Part shown: positions 17,613 through 28,157 of the stretch, piece after piece
Numbering within the stretch: position 1 is the first letter of the stretch
Layout: each line of letters starts with the position of its first letter
From: Lachnospiraceae bacterium
GTDB taxonomy: Bacteria; Bacillota; Clostridia; Lachnospirales; Lachnospiraceae
Assembly: GCA_029053015.1 (NCBI GenBank)
Contig: JAIDHX010000052.1
Span: 57,437 to 121,436 of the forward strand
Reading direction: 5' to 3'
DNA length: 64,000 nucleotides
The notes under the pieces: model-generated
The model's input: the letters and a program-made list of their open reading frames with translations, nothing else
What the model was told of the DNA's origin: nothing
Database searches by the model: none
Translations under genes and position numbers: made by a program

Positions 17613-17746
17613 CATTGCCAACGTGTACATTATACCAAAACTCTCTTGGGAATTCTATATTTTTAGAGATAAACTGAGAAAAGTTATGATTTTATTGATG
17701 GAAATCCGATATACTGCTTTTTCGCTGTATAAAATGCACAGCCAAG

Positions 17747-18982
17747 CTACACCTTTCTTAGAAGCACTGTGACGCACATACAGTCATTTTCCATATTGGC
17801 GAATATTTCGCCGTCCATTTGTTTTAAGAGCTGTCGGCAGATATAGAGGCCAAGTCCGCTGCCACTTTGGTTTTTGATATTGGAGCCGCGCCAGAAGCTG
17901 TCGAAAATATGCGGCAGTTCATTTTCCGGCAGGGTGCATCCACTGTTTTTTACCGTTATCAGGCGGCAGTCTTCCTCGTCGGAAAACGAAATGTGAATCC
18001 ACCTTCCATCCCCGTATTTTATGGCGTTTTCCATGATATTTTGCAAAATTTCAGTTACCCTCTCCAAATCACCCTTCAGAATACAGTCCTCATACGCGCC
18101 AATCTTGTATTCTGTTTTTAAAAGTTCTAATTTGTCCCCATAATATGTTTTGATTTCTTTGATTGCTGCCGACATGTAGAATTCTTCGTTCCGCACGGTC
18201 AGATTCAAAAAATTCTCCTTATTGGCTTCCGTGATCTGCCGTACATAGCTGCCTATTTCGTCCGCCTTCTCATCGATTTTTTCTGCAATATTACGGTTCT
18301 TCTCCTGATCCTGACTGCTATTTTTAGACAAAGCTTTCGCATACAGCTTAATCGCCTGCAGCGGTGTTTTGATATCATGGGACAGGGAGAGCATAAGCGT
18401 TTTCTTTTCTTTCTGGAGCGCAAGTTCTTCTTTTTTGCGCAATTCCAAATTCTCCCGCAGCAAATCCATACCCCACAGGAAACGCCCGAAAAAACGGTTC
18501 TTATTTTCCTGCACGGGAAGCGTCAGATTCCCTTTTGCCAGCTCGTAAGGCAGCTCAGACAGCTTTTCAAACGGCAGAATCACATATTTTTTTACATAAA
18601 ATAACAGCAAAAGAACCGCAGCCGCCAAAACAGCGGTTACGGTATTGATTGTGAAAGCCAGACGGCGCCTGCCGGCTGCCGCCTCGGCACGGTAATCCAA
18701 GCGGTAATAGGCACCATCTATTTCTTTTATCAGATAGTCCTCATTGCCGCCCTCAAAAAATGCCTTTGTATCTCCTTCCAGCTTCTCCACGCCTATGATG
18801 GAAGGATATCGGGTCAAATCCACAGGCTCGCCCACCGCAATGTCCTCTGCCAGACGCTTTGCCTCCACGCGATACTGCCTGCCTGCATTCCGATCTGTAC
18901 GGGCTATATAGAGATTGCTTCCGGCAAAAACCAGAAGAATCACAACGATGACCGCAGCAAATATCCTGTCAAATGTCCGCAT
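17747..18982 (-). CDS. Sensor histidine kinase of the ABC-linked two-component system
   Basis: A 411-aa sensor kinase. A membrane helix lies at residues ~8-28, a short extracytoplasmic loop of about 85 residues follows, then a second helix (AFTINTVTAVLAAAVLLLLFYV), a HAMP-like linker, HisKA box LSLSHDIKTPLQAIKLYA and an ATPase domain with N-box NIMENAIKYGD and G-box SGSGLGLYICRQL. ATG 18982 (MRTFDRI) has AAAGGA 6 nt upstream; ATG 18997 overlaps the regulator stop by ATGA but lacks a good ribosome site. It is the last gene of the permease-ATPase-regulator-kinase operon and presumably senses the state of that transporter or its peptide substrate. Confidence 0.9.
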   Translation of the reverse strand: MRTFDRIFAAVIVVILLVFAGSNLYIARTDRNAGRQYRVEAKRLAEDIAVGEPVDLTRYPSIIGVEKLEGDTKAFFEGGNEDYLIKEIDGAYYRLDYRAEAAAGRRRLAFTINTVTAVLAAAVLLLLFYVKKYVILPFEKLSELPYELAKGNLTLPVQENKNRFFGRFLWGMDLLRENLELRKKEELALQKEKKTLMLSLSHDIKTPLQAIKLYAKALSKNSSQDQEKNRNIAEKIDEKADEIGSYVRQITEANKENFLNLTVRNEEFYMSAAIKEIKTYYGDKLELLKTEYKIGAYEDCILKGDLERVTEILQNIMENAIKYGDGRWIHISFSDEEDCRLITVKNSGCTLPENELPHIFDSFWRGSNIKNQSGSGLGLYICRQLLKQMDGEIFANMENDCMCVTVLLRKV

Positions 18983-18993
18983 GGCAATTCCTT

Positions 18994-19659
18994 TCATTCT
19001 TCAAAACGATATCCTGTGCCCCACACTGTCAAAATGTGTTTCGGTTCTTTCGGATTGTCCTCTATTTTTTCCCGCAGCCACTTAATATGAACCGTCAGAG
19101 TCTGCGGTTCGGAAAAGCTTTCAAATCCCCAGATTTTGTTGAAAATCTGCTCCTTCTTTAACGCATGCCCCTTATTTTCCATTAGGTACAAAAGCAGGGA
19201 GAACTCTTTTGCTGTCATGGGAACTAATTCTCCCTTTTTGTATACCTCGCACCTGTTCTTATCCAGACGGATATCACCTGCGCATAAAATATCACCTGCA
19301 ATCTTTCGTTTAAAGATCCCATCAATTTTTGCAAGCAGAATATCGATGTCAAAGGGCTTTTCTATATAGTCGTCAGCGCCTGCAGACAGCCCGGTCAACT
19401 TGTCGTCCTTTTCACTTTTGGCACTGACGATAATAATGGGGACATTCCCTCTTTCCCGCAGTTTGCGGCACACGGCAAAACCGTCCATATGCGGCAGCAT
19501 AATATCAAGCACCACCAGCCTTGCTCCCTCGGTTTCGAAAAATGCCGTCCCTTCCTCGCCGCTTGCGGCTATCCTCACGGAGTACCCTTCTGCAGTCAGA
19601 AAGCCCTGCAAAAGACTGCTGATTTCCTTATTGTCCTCCACAACCAGTATATCCGTCAT
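18994..19659 (-). CDS. OmpR family response regulator of the ABC-linked system
   Basis: A 221-aa regulator. Receiver residues visible: VVEDNKE at the N-terminus, phospho-acceptor in LVVLDIMLPHMDG, and Lys in DDYIEKPFDIDI. The winged helix follows from ~125 (MTAKEFSLLLYLMENKGH, VHIKWLREKIE). ATG 19659 has GGAGG just upstream and lies 10 bp after the ATPase stop. The kinase gene follows with overlap. A 15-bp palindrome upstream of the permease gene at 22920-22934 is a plausible binding site, which would make the operon self-activated. Confidence 0.92.
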   Translation of the reverse strand: MTDILVVEDNKEISSLLQGFLTAEGYSVRIAASGEEGTAFFETEGARLVVLDIMLPHMDGFAVCRKLRERGNVPIIIVSAKSEKDDKLTGLSAGADDYIEKPFDIDILLAKIDGIFKRKIAGDILCAGDIRLDKNRCEVYKKGELVPMTAKEFSLLLYLMENKGHALKKEQIFNKIWGFESFSEPQTLTVHIKWLREKIEDNPKEPKHILTVWGTGYRFEE

Positions 19660-19669
19660 ACAACCTCCG

Positions 19670-20437
19670 TTACCAGCCAAGCTCCGTCAGCCAGCTTGTC
19701 AGTGTTCTCTCACGCTCTCTCTGCTTATCCGCCTTACCACAGCTTCCCAGATGGCACTCGCCCTTAAGGGTTCCATCCACGATATACATCACCCTGCTGC
19801 ATCTTGCTGCAACCCTGATATCATGGGTGACCAGCATCACCGTGGTTCCGCTCTTGTTTATTTGTACAAACTGCTCCATCACCTCCTCGGAAGCAGAGCG
19901 GTTCAGCGCTCCCGTGGGCTCGTCTGCAAAAATCATTTTGGGACTGTTTATCAGGCTCCTGCAGATACATGCCCGCTGTAACTGCCCGCCGGACGTCTCC
20001 TCAATATCATTGTCCGCAATTTCTATGATGCCCAGCTTCTTCATCAAATCCTCGCCATACCTTATCTTTTCCTTTTTGGAAGCCGTATTTTTCTTTGACT
20101 GAAAAGCCGGCAGCACAATATTGTCAAATACGGTCAGATTTTTCAGCATATACATCTGCTGAAAAATAAATCCCATCTCATCGAGGCGTAAATCTGCAAG
20201 CTCCTTTTCGTTCAGCTTTCCGATATCCCTGCCGGCAAAGCGCACGCTTCCCGCCGTCATATTGTCCATGCCGGAAACCGCATACAGCAGGGTGGATTTT
20301 CCCGAACCGGAAGGTCCCATCACCGCCACCATTTCTCCTTCCGCGACGTCAAAACTCATATTTTTCAGCACATTGAGCTGCCGCTTATTCACAATATATG
20401 TCTTGCATAAATCCTTTACTTCCAGAACCTTTTCCAT
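19670..20437 (-). CDS. ABC transporter ATP-binding protein (BceA/MacB type)
   Basis: A 255-aa ATPase. Walker A is GPSGSGKSTLLY, Q-loop FIFQQMYML, signature SGGQLQRACICRSL, Walker B MIFADEPTGALN and switch His in VTHDIRVAA. This form pairs with FtsX-type permeases (MacB, BceAB, LolD class). The Cys/Gly-rich tail GECHLGSCGKADKQRERERT is common in Clostridia members. ATG 20437 follows GAGGAG by 7 nt and lies 14 bp after the permease stop. It energises the 791-aa permease; whether the pair exports peptides, detoxifies antimicrobial peptides or moves lipids is not visible. Confidence 0.93.
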   Translation of the reverse strand: MEKVLEVKDLCKTYIVNKRQLNVLKNMSFDVAEGEMVAVMGPSGSGKSTLLYAVSGMDNMTAGSVRFAGRDIGKLNEKELADLRLDEMGFIFQQMYMLKNLTVFDNIVLPAFQSKKNTASKKEKIRYGEDLMKKLGIIEIADNDIEETSGGQLQRACICRSLINSPKMIFADEPTGALNRSASEEVMEQFVQINKSGTTVMLVTHDIRVAARCSRVMYIVDGTLKGECHLGSCGKADKQRERERTLTSWLTELGW

Positions 20438-20451
20438 ACTTTTACTCCTCA

Positions 20452-22827
20452 CTATTCTATATTGGATACCTTTGAAGCGTCTATTTTTCTGATATGCTGT
20501 GCGGTCAGCCACACTGCCGCCAGCGTCCCGCTAATGCAGAAAAGCGGATACAGAAAAAATACCTCCAAAGGCTTTATTTCAAACGTCACACCGTAAGTCA
20601 TTCCCATCATTTTGAACACCTGCCCTGCGCTTATCTGCGACACCCAGGTTGAAATCAGCCACGTAATCACGGTAGAAACCAGAAGAACCATCCCGATTCT
20701 CACCGTGTGCCAGCGCACCAGCGCGCTGTTTCGAAAGCCGACTGCTTTTAAAATGGCAATCTCACCGGTTTCCTTTGCCAGAAAAGAGCGCTCCATCAAA
20801 ACTGCCACAAAAATGCAGATGGTCAGCACGAGCATAATGGCAATTCCCCTGACTTCCTTCAGGTAATCTGACACTCCGCCAATCATGGTACGCAGGTATT
20901 CCGTGGTATTCTGCACCTCTCTGTTTTCAAAAAGCGTGCCGATCCTGTCAATACGCCTTTGCAGTTCACCCTTATCGGGATTATCCGTAAACATAATCTG
21001 ATAGGACATAAATCCCATTGCATAGGCATAATCTATTTCTGCATCCTCATGCAGCCGTACGCCTTCGCCCATGTTGTTCATACTTTGATACAGGGCTGTA
21101 ATCATACATTCCCGCTCTCCATCCGGAAAAACCACTACAACCGTGTCCCCAATCTGTACATCCAGCTTTTCCGCAATCTGCCCCGTCACGGCAATTTCGT
21201 CCGCACGCTGCGGAGGCGTTCCCTCTAAATAGACGTATTCTCCCGTCTGTGTCCCTGTCCCCTGAAAGGTAAGAGACATGCAGCGGTTCTCCCCGTTCGT
21301 CAATAGAAGTTTAAATACTATCTCCATCGTACATCTGGCAGGCATTCCGTCTGCGGCAAGCGTTTTTTCTATCTCATTCATACGGTCAGTCAGCTTTTCC
21401 CTGCCATTCTCCACCATAAATTCCATTGCTTCCGCATTGTTGTCCAGATAAGCATCGCTTTTTACCATGCTGAACGCGCCTATTAAGCTTTCACCCTCCA
21501 ACGTATTAATGGTGTTTAGGATGGAGGAAATTAAAGTAAGGCATATAGTAAAGGTAAGAAGCATCAGACCATAACGTTTTCCGTTTCCCAAAATATCATT
21601 GAGCGCCATAAATTCCGCCGGCTTCAGCCGCGTTTTTCCAAGTCTCACAAAACTCTTTTTCTTGTACCGCTCTCCGTTCTGTCCGTTTCTTACCGCGTCA
21701 GCCGGCGTTATTTTTTTCACACGTCTTGTACAGCCAAAACAGAACAGCAGGATAATCATAACCACTGCCGCCGCGCAGGCAAAGCTAATAAAGAGCCCGC
21801 CCTGCGTCTCCATCACAATGCTTTTGGACGCTTTTTCCAAAAGCGTTCTGCCAAAAGGAATCCCCAAGAGCAGTCCCAGCAGGCTGCCCATAACAGCCAG
21901 CGCCAGATATTTCACCAGATAAATCCCCCTGATTTTTCCATTTCGGATTCCGATTGCCTTCATAATGCCGATTTCCCGATACTCCGAAAGCAGCGTAAAG
22001 GTTATGGTAAAACGAAGCACCACCAGCGCAATCAATATCAGGCAGATACTGACCACCAGCAGAATGCCGGCAACAACCATATCCATCACATAGGTCAGCG
22101 AAAGCATTGCCCTGTCTCCCTGAAAGATAAAATTGATGTCGCTCCTGCTTATAATCTCCCGCTCCAATGATTTTGTATCATCTGTCTCGATATAATAGAT
22201 ATCGCCAAAATAACCGTCGTCCGCCCCTTCTGTCAAATAGTCGTAGGCAGCGCCGTCCACAATCATTCTCGGCATTCCCATCATATCCGAGCCCAAAAGA
22301 GCGTCCTTTATACCCCCTGCAACCGTAAATTCCTTTCTCCTGTCCCCCACAATTACTGTAAATTTATCCCCCACCGTGAGGGAATTCCGCTCCAGAAAAC
22401 TTCTGGAAAGATAGATTTCTCCGCTATTCACTTCGGTAAGCGGCTTATTGTTTTTGTCAAAAAAAGTAAGATGGGATTTTTCAAAATCACACAGCACAAT
22501 CGACGTCGAAAGCAGTATGGTTCTCTCAATATCCACTTCTATATTTTCCACACTCATGAAAAATACCGGTTCCCTGCCATAGGCTTTCACCGCTTCCGCC
22601 TGACTTAAGATATCTTCCATCACCTTTTCCGACGTGCTCATTCTTGTCACCACAAAATAGTCCCCGGCTCCGGCTTTGTCAAAGTAATGTTCCAGCGCGG
22701 TTCCTATTGCTGTCATATTGTTTACACTGCTTGACAAAAACATTGCCACAAGGGTAATGAAGAGAAACAGAATACAATTCATGGTCTTTTTTCTCTTCAA
22801 ATCCCGCTTTAAAATATGAAAGTACAT
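20452..22827 (-). CDS. FtsX-like ABC permease
   Basis: A 791-aa permease with two FtsX domains. There is one helix near residues 20-38 and a ~220-residue extracytoplasmic domain. A three-helix block contains EYREIGIMKAIGIRNGKIRGIY. A further helix (~435) leads to a second outside domain, and a final three-helix block has ETGEIAILKAVGFRNSALVRWH. This duplicated layout is typical of Firmicute antimicrobial-peptide or peptide transport systems that work with a dedicated two-component system. ATG 22827 (MYFHILK) follows AGGG. First gene of the four-gene operon. Confidence 0.9.
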   Translation of the reverse strand: MYFHILKRDLKRKKTMNCILFLFITLVAMFLSSSVNNMTAIGTALEHYFDKAGAGDYFVVTRMSTSEKVMEDILSQAEAVKAYGREPVFFMSVENIEVDIERTILLSTSIVLCDFEKSHLTFFDKNNKPLTEVNSGEIYLSRSFLERNSLTVGDKFTVIVGDRRKEFTVAGGIKDALLGSDMMGMPRMIVDGAAYDYLTEGADDGYFGDIYYIETDDTKSLEREIISRSDINFIFQGDRAMLSLTYVMDMVVAGILLVVSICLILIALVVLRFTITFTLLSEYREIGIMKAIGIRNGKIRGIYLVKYLALAVMGSLLGLLLGIPFGRTLLEKASKSIVMETQGGLFISFACAAAVVMIILLFCFGCTRRVKKITPADAVRNGQNGERYKKKSFVRLGKTRLKPAEFMALNDILGNGKRYGLMLLTFTICLTLISSILNTINTLEGESLIGAFSMVKSDAYLDNNAEAMEFMVENGREKLTDRMNEIEKTLAADGMPARCTMEIVFKLLLTNGENRCMSLTFQGTGTQTGEYVYLEGTPPQRADEIAVTGQIAEKLDVQIGDTVVVVFPDGERECMITALYQSMNNMGEGVRLHEDAEIDYAYAMGFMSYQIMFTDNPDKGELQRRIDRIGTLFENREVQNTTEYLRTMIGGVSDYLKEVRGIAIMLVLTICIFVAVLMERSFLAKETGEIAILKAVGFRNSALVRWHTVRIGMVLLVSTVITWLISTWVSQISAGQVFKMMGMTYGVTFEIKPLEVFFLYPLFCISGTLAAVWLTAQHIRKIDASKVSNIE

Positions 22828-22901
22828 ATATCCCTGCCTTTCCTGCCCCGGCATTCGCCCAAAATATGTATGCCGGAAGCAATATCATCATGTACTTTAC
22901 C

Positions 22902-22934
22902 TTTATAGCAGGAAAGTTATTAAGGAATCCTTAA
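22902..22934 (-). promoter_or_regulatory. Putative regulated promoter of the permease operon
   Basis: A perfect 15-bp palindrome TTAAGGA-T-TCCTTAA (22920-22934) lies 12 bp upstream of a -10-like TATAAA (22907-22902) on the minus strand, at the place of the -35 box. This is the usual layout of a response-regulator-activated promoter. The palindrome as operator of the 18994-19659 regulator is inference. Confidence 0.6.
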
Positions 22935-22941
22935 ATCCGCT

Positions 22942-23592
22942 TTATTTTTCACCATTTTCTTTCTGTACCGTTTCATAGTTGTCCGTAAAATGACCCATAA
23001 CCTCCTGCACCTCAAAGATAAGAGCAGGATTGTCCGCCGGACTGAGCAGATAGCAGTCCGCTCTTTCCGCTTCCCCCGCTATTACAAATTTTTCCCCATA
23101 TTTCATTTCCATTGCCAAGAGCACAATATCGGACATAGGCTCGTACTCTTTTTTTACAAAAATGCCTTTATCTTCATAGTATGTAATGTAAGAAGCAATA
23201 GAATCCACATTTTCTGTCTGTGTCTTTATAATCCCCGGTGCAAATTCTGACTCATGCCCAAGCGCCAGCCCCAATACCCATGTATACACAATGGCAAACA
23301 TACAGTACAGCATAAAGCCAAACAAAATGACCATCGTTACCACTATATAAGCAGCAGCCTTGCGCGTCTTTGCCGCATTCTTCCAAAGCCGGCACAGCAG
23401 CAAAACCACCAGCGTAAGCGGGAGCACAAACAGCGCCCATGCCGTTCCCGTACGCTCCAGCCACACCCTGTACACCACACCTGCAGGCAGTATTGCCTTT
23501 ACAAAATAAAAAAGCGCTGTCACAAGCAGCGTCACTCCCCATACAATTCCAGCTATTTTTACCGCCCTGCCCGACTGTTTTTCCTTTGCCAT
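22942..23592 (-). CDS. Membrane protein of unknown function
   Basis: A 216-aa protein I do not recognise. It starts MAKEKQSGRAV and has about three hydrophobic segments in the first half (VWGVTLLVTALFYFVKAIL, LFVLPLTLVVLLLCRLW, YIVVTMVILFGFMLYCMFAIVY), then an ~95-residue acidic, probably extracytoplasmic tail with many Glu, Tyr and Asp. ATG 23592 has AAGGA 9 nt upstream. It sits before the permease operon and may be a small accessory or target of it, but the palindrome-containing promoter between them suggests separate transcription. Confidence 0.7.
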   Translation of the reverse strand: MAKEKQSGRAVKIAGIVWGVTLLVTALFYFVKAILPAGVVYRVWLERTGTAWALFVLPLTLVVLLLCRLWKNAAKTRKAAAYIVVTMVILFGFMLYCMFAIVYTWVLGLALGHESEFAPGIIKTQTENVDSIASYITYYEDKGIFVKKEYEPMSDIVLLAMEMKYGEKFVIAGEAERADCYLLSPADNPALIFEVQEVMGHFTDNYETVQKENGEK

Positions 23593-23617
23593 ATGCATTC
23601 TTCCTTTCTCTCTTCCG

Positions 23618-23668
23618 CAGATAAAGAAAAGTCCCATAAACATTTCGCTTACAGGACTTCTCCCATTA
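23618..23668 (-). terminator. Possible terminator after gdhA
   Basis: On the minus strand, GAGAAGTCC and GGACTTTTC can pair over 9 bp (one G-T) around an 18-nt loop, followed by TTCTTT. Weak but well placed just after the gdhA stop. Confidence 0.4.
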
Positions 23669-23686
23669 TCTTTCTCTTAAAATCTG

Positions 23687-25156
<1,470 letters not shown>

Positions 25157-25588
25157 TCAGAGATATTTTTTCAGAATATTGATATTCTTCTCCTCAAAAT
25201 CCATCAGTTCCTTCGCAAGCTCTGTTGACATGGCATGAGCCTGCGGATTGTGGTTCAGCACCTTGCACATCTGTGTAATCCCGCGGTTACTGCCCTGTAT
25301 CATCAACTCAGCCAGATGGCTTGTACTGGTATTAAACAGCGTATTCATGTGCACGGCGCCCTTTAGCATCATGTCGGAAAGATGGTTGGAATGTACCGGC
25401 TCCGCCTTTGCCTCTAAAAGCTTATTCATTGCCCTGTTGCGGATGTCGGAATACTTGAGCGACTGGCGTGATATCTGTCTGGCAAACTCGTCCTCATAAA
25501 CCTTATCGCTTAAGGTTTCTATCGCTTTCATCCCCATCTCCGTGTTTTTCTGTATCTCTCTGTATATATTGATTTCTTCTGGTTTCAT
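25157..25588 (-). CDS. Small helical protein of unknown function
   Basis: A 143-aa, probably all-helical protein (MKPEEINIYREIQKNTEMGM...) with regularly spaced Glu, Met and His residues (ELAKELMDFEEKN at the end) that recall ferritin-like four-helix bundles; no metal-site pattern is clear enough to name it. AGGAGG lies 4 nt before ATG 25588. It lies between the oxidoreductase (51 bp) and gdhA. Conserved-looking and most likely real; function unknown. Confidence 0.7.
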   Translation of the reverse strand: MKPEEINIYREIQKNTEMGMKAIETLSDKVYEDEFARQISRQSLKYSDIRNRAMNKLLEAKAEPVHSNHLSDMMLKGAVHMNTLFNTSTSHLAELMIQGSNRGITQMCKVLNHNPQAHAMSTELAKELMDFEEKNINILKKYL

Positions 25589-25639
25589 GGCGCCTCCTGT
25601 TTTGATTGCTTTTTTACAGTATGACACCATTTTTGCTAT

Positions 25640-26626
25640 TTATTCTTCTTCAAAAGGATATTTCATTCCCCACTGTGCCCGCAAGGTATCCATCAGCTTC
25701 ATAATCCGCAGCGTCTCCGCATGAGGCAGCTGCGGACACTGCTTCCAGCCTTCCCTGATTGCTTTCACACATGCCGCCACCTCATACTCATAGCCGCTTA
25801 TCTGCTTCGGGGCCTTATAAAAAGCAATCTTTTCATGCCTTTCATTGTATACCGTCATACTCTCAAAATTGTTGATGTTTTCAATAACGGCATAGCCCTT
25901 CGTCCCGTATATGCCGCCTATCCGGTCGCTTACGACGGACATGGAGGCCGTGAGTACTGCCATCGCGCCGTTTTTATAGTGCAGGGTTATGCTCTCCTGC
26001 CTGTCCACACCGGTGGAAAGCATAGCACAGGAAGATTCCGTTTTTTCCACCTCCGCGCCCAGTATCATGGACGCAAAATGAATCGGATACACTCCCAAAT
26101 CCAGCAGCGCGCCGCCTGCAAGCGCCGGCTCAGTCAGCCTTTTCTTACTTTCAATAAAATAACCCAAATTGGCGCTTACCATGCGGACATCCCCGATGAC
26201 GCCGCTGTCCAGTACTTCACGGATTGTCCTGTACATGGGCATATACCGAATCCACATCGCCTCCGTAACCAGAACGCCTTCTTCTTCCGCCAATTTCAAA
26301 ATCTCTTCCGTCTGTGCAGCGTTTGCCATAAATGCCTTTTCGCACAGCACCGGTTTTTTATGGCTGATACACCGCTTCACATTTTCATAATGCTCGGAAT
26401 GAGGTGTTGCAATATAAACCAAATCCACCTTTTTATCCGCAAGAAGCTCCTCGTAGGAGCCGTAGCATTTTTTGATGCCATGCGCTGCCCCGAAGCTTTC
26501 TGCCTTTTCCAGCGAGCGCGATGCTATCGCATAGCATTTTACGCCCGGCATCTTGTTTACGGTTTCCGCCATGGTGCCCGCAATATTTCCTGCTCCCAAT
26601 ATTCCCATGTTGATTCTCTTAAGCAT
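25640..26626 (-). CDS. Gfo/Idh/MocA family NAD(P)-dependent oxidoreductase
   Basis: A 328-aa oxidoreductase. The N-terminal Rossmann fold has GILGAGNIAGTMAE at residues ~8-21, followed by KKPVLCEKAFMAN, the conserved EKA/EKP motif that holds the catalytic lysine, and the C-terminal domain with GGALLDLGVYPI. Members oxidise or reduce sugars, inositols and related cyclic diols; the substrate is not visible. ATG 26626 follows GAGGAGGGTTTT. It appears monocistronic, with a hairpin just upstream. Confidence 0.9.
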   Translation of the reverse strand: MLKRINMGILGAGNIAGTMAETVNKMPGVKCYAIASRSLEKAESFGAAHGIKKCYGSYEELLADKKVDLVYIATPHSEHYENVKRCISHKKPVLCEKAFMANAAQTEEILKLAEEEGVLVTEAMWIRYMPMYRTIREVLDSGVIGDVRMVSANLGYFIESKKRLTEPALAGGALLDLGVYPIHFASMILGAEVEKTESSCAMLSTGVDRQESITLHYKNGAMAVLTASMSVVSDRIGGIYGTKGYAVIENINNFESMTVYNERHEKIAFYKAPKQISGYEYEVAACVKAIREGWKQCPQLPHAETLRIMKLMDTLRAQWGMKYPFEEE

Positions 26627-26680
26627 AAAACCCTCCTCTGTGAAATAGAAAATCTGCCCGCAGGCTTCTTGTTATGATAA

Positions 26681-26712
26681 ATGATAGCATGGGCTTTCAC
26701 CCATGCTATCAT
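26681..26712 (-). terminator. Strong hairpin after the SH3 gene
   Basis: A 13-bp perfect inverted repeat ATGATAGCATGGG ... CCCATGCTATCAT with a short loop lies 17 bp past the stop of the SH3 protein gene. On the minus strand it is followed by TTTATC, a weak U-tract, so it is probably a terminator. Confidence 0.65.
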
Positions 26713-26728
26713 ACCGTTTCCATTATTG

Positions 26729-27973
26729 TTACTGCACATATTCGGACTTCACATAACCAATCTGTCCGTTGTAAATCACCTTGCTCCAATCACCTTCCGT
26801 GCCGACCAAATCCAATGTCTCGCCGCCTGTAGCGATTCCAAGCTTTTCTGCCGTTTCGTTTGGCGCCACTCGCACATTGACATTGGTAGTGGTAGTCACT
26901 GTACCAATGGTCTCCACGCCCGCTGCACTCTCGGCGACATTTAGGAACTCAGACTTGATATAGCCTTCTCCATTCCCATACACAATCCGGCTCCAGCCAT
27001 TTGCCTTCTGCTCTAAAACCTCTACCTTGGTTCCGCCGGAAACCTTGCCCAGCTTGTCGGCAGTCTCACTGTCAGAGCTTCTGACATTTACCGTCGTGGT
27101 AGCCGTTGCATAAACCGGTCCGGTCTGTACAGGGGTAGGGGGCGTCTCCGGTTCACTGCCGCCATTCGCCCCTTCCGGATCGCTGACAACACTGTTGCCA
27201 TCTGCCGGCACTGCATCACCGCCGTTACTATCCGTGATCTGGCTGGCAAGAATACCGCCTGCCGCTATCCTTACTTCCTGCTCCACCTCTGACATATAGG
27301 TGAAAAGCTCCGGCTTATTCAGACAGATATCCTTATATTCCACCTCAATCTTGTTACACAGCTCTACAACATCACCCTGCAGGATCACTTTCCTAATGTA
27401 CTCGGAAACTTCCTCGGGAACGCTTTCCTTGTTGATATACAGATTTCCTTCCGCATTGGTGCACACATAAAACGAAGTATAACCCGGAAGGTAATCCTCC
27501 GGATAGTAGGACATAACCACCTGCGTATAGGCAATTACAATGTAGGAATTTTCCTCCGGTCCGGGCTTGGAGTACACCTCCACAGCCGGATATCCCTCAA
27601 TATATTTGCCCAGCTCTTCAATTCGAATCCGTTCCATATCATCAAGTCCGCTCTGTATCGCTGCAATGCTGTCGGCATCTCCGGCCGCCATCGCCTCAAA
27701 ATACGTCATAACCAGACTGTTTAATTCAGGATAAGCATTTAATTCCAAAGGTACGTCCGGCACCGTAAGCTCAGCCACCGCATTGCCATCGGACATCGAA
27801 GCTGTCTCCGGATCGGGAGCGCCCGTCGCACTGACTGTGCCCGAACCCGCTTTTAACGCAATCGTTACCGTGATGGCAACCGCCGCAATCAACAATATCG
27901 GAAATACCAATTTACCCCGCGCCACTATAAAGTCGCGCACCTGCAAAGCTCTTTCTTTAATTGATACCTTCAC
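26729..27973 (-). CDS. Membrane-anchored protein with two SH3b domains
   Basis: A 414-aa protein. There is a cytoplasmic N-terminus of ~18 residues, one membrane helix (~19-41, LVFPILLIAAVAITVTIALK), a Gly/Ser/Asp-rich linker, a ~170-residue extracytoplasmic domain without recognised motifs (~65-240), a Pro/Gly/Glu spacer (~245-285) and two bacterial SH3 repeats (VNVRSSDSETADKLGKV and VNVRVAPNETAEKLG). Such SH3b pairs usually bind the cell wall. It faces outward and probably touches peptidoglycan; whether it acts as an enzyme regulator or adhesin is not visible. Confidence 0.85.
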   Translation of the reverse strand: MKVSIKERALQVRDFIVARGKLVFPILLIAAVAITVTIALKAGSGTVSATGAPDPETASMSDGNAVAELTVPDVPLELNAYPELNSLVMTYFEAMAAGDADSIAAIQSGLDDMERIRIEELGKYIEGYPAVEVYSKPGPEENSYIVIAYTQVVMSYYPEDYLPGYTSFYVCTNAEGNLYINKESVPEEVSEYIRKVILQGDVVELCNKIEVEYKDICLNKPELFTYMSEVEQEVRIAAGGILASQITDSNGGDAVPADGNSVVSDPEGANGGSEPETPPTPVQTGPVYATATTTVNVRSSDSETADKLGKVSGGTKVEVLEQKANGWSRIVYGNGEGYIKSEFLNVAESAAGVETIGTVTTTTNVNVRVAPNETAEKLGIATGGETLDLVGTEGDWSKVIYNGQIGYVKSEYVQ

Positions 27974-28037
27974 ACTGTCACCTTTCCTTTAATAAACAAG
28001 GTCTGTGGTTGTTTGGTTCTACAGCCTCAGACCAGTT

Positions 28038-28156
28038 GTCAGAGTGATGTAAATGCAGCCGACAGGAATCGAACCTGCATTAAAGGCGTCGGAGGCCTTC
28101 GTTCTATCCGTTAGACTACGGCTGCAAATATTACAAATTTGTTACATCACTCTGAC
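28038..28156 (-). repeat. 15-bp inverted repeat flanking the tRNA gene
   Basis: GTCAGAGTGATGTAA at 28038-28052 and its perfect complement at 28142-28156 enclose the tRNA gene. In the transcript, at least the inner ~10 nt would pair 5' leader with 3' trailer. Confidence 0.85.
28054..28125 (-). tRNA. tRNA-Arg (anticodon CCG)
   Basis: Read on the minus strand: acceptor stem GCAGCCG / CGGCTGC, anticodon stem AAGGC / GCCTT with loop CTCCGAC (anticodon CCG, reading CGG codons), T arm CAGG-TTCGATT-CCTG, discriminator A. CCA is not encoded. All stems pair well. Confidence 0.92.
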
Positions 28157-28157
28157 T

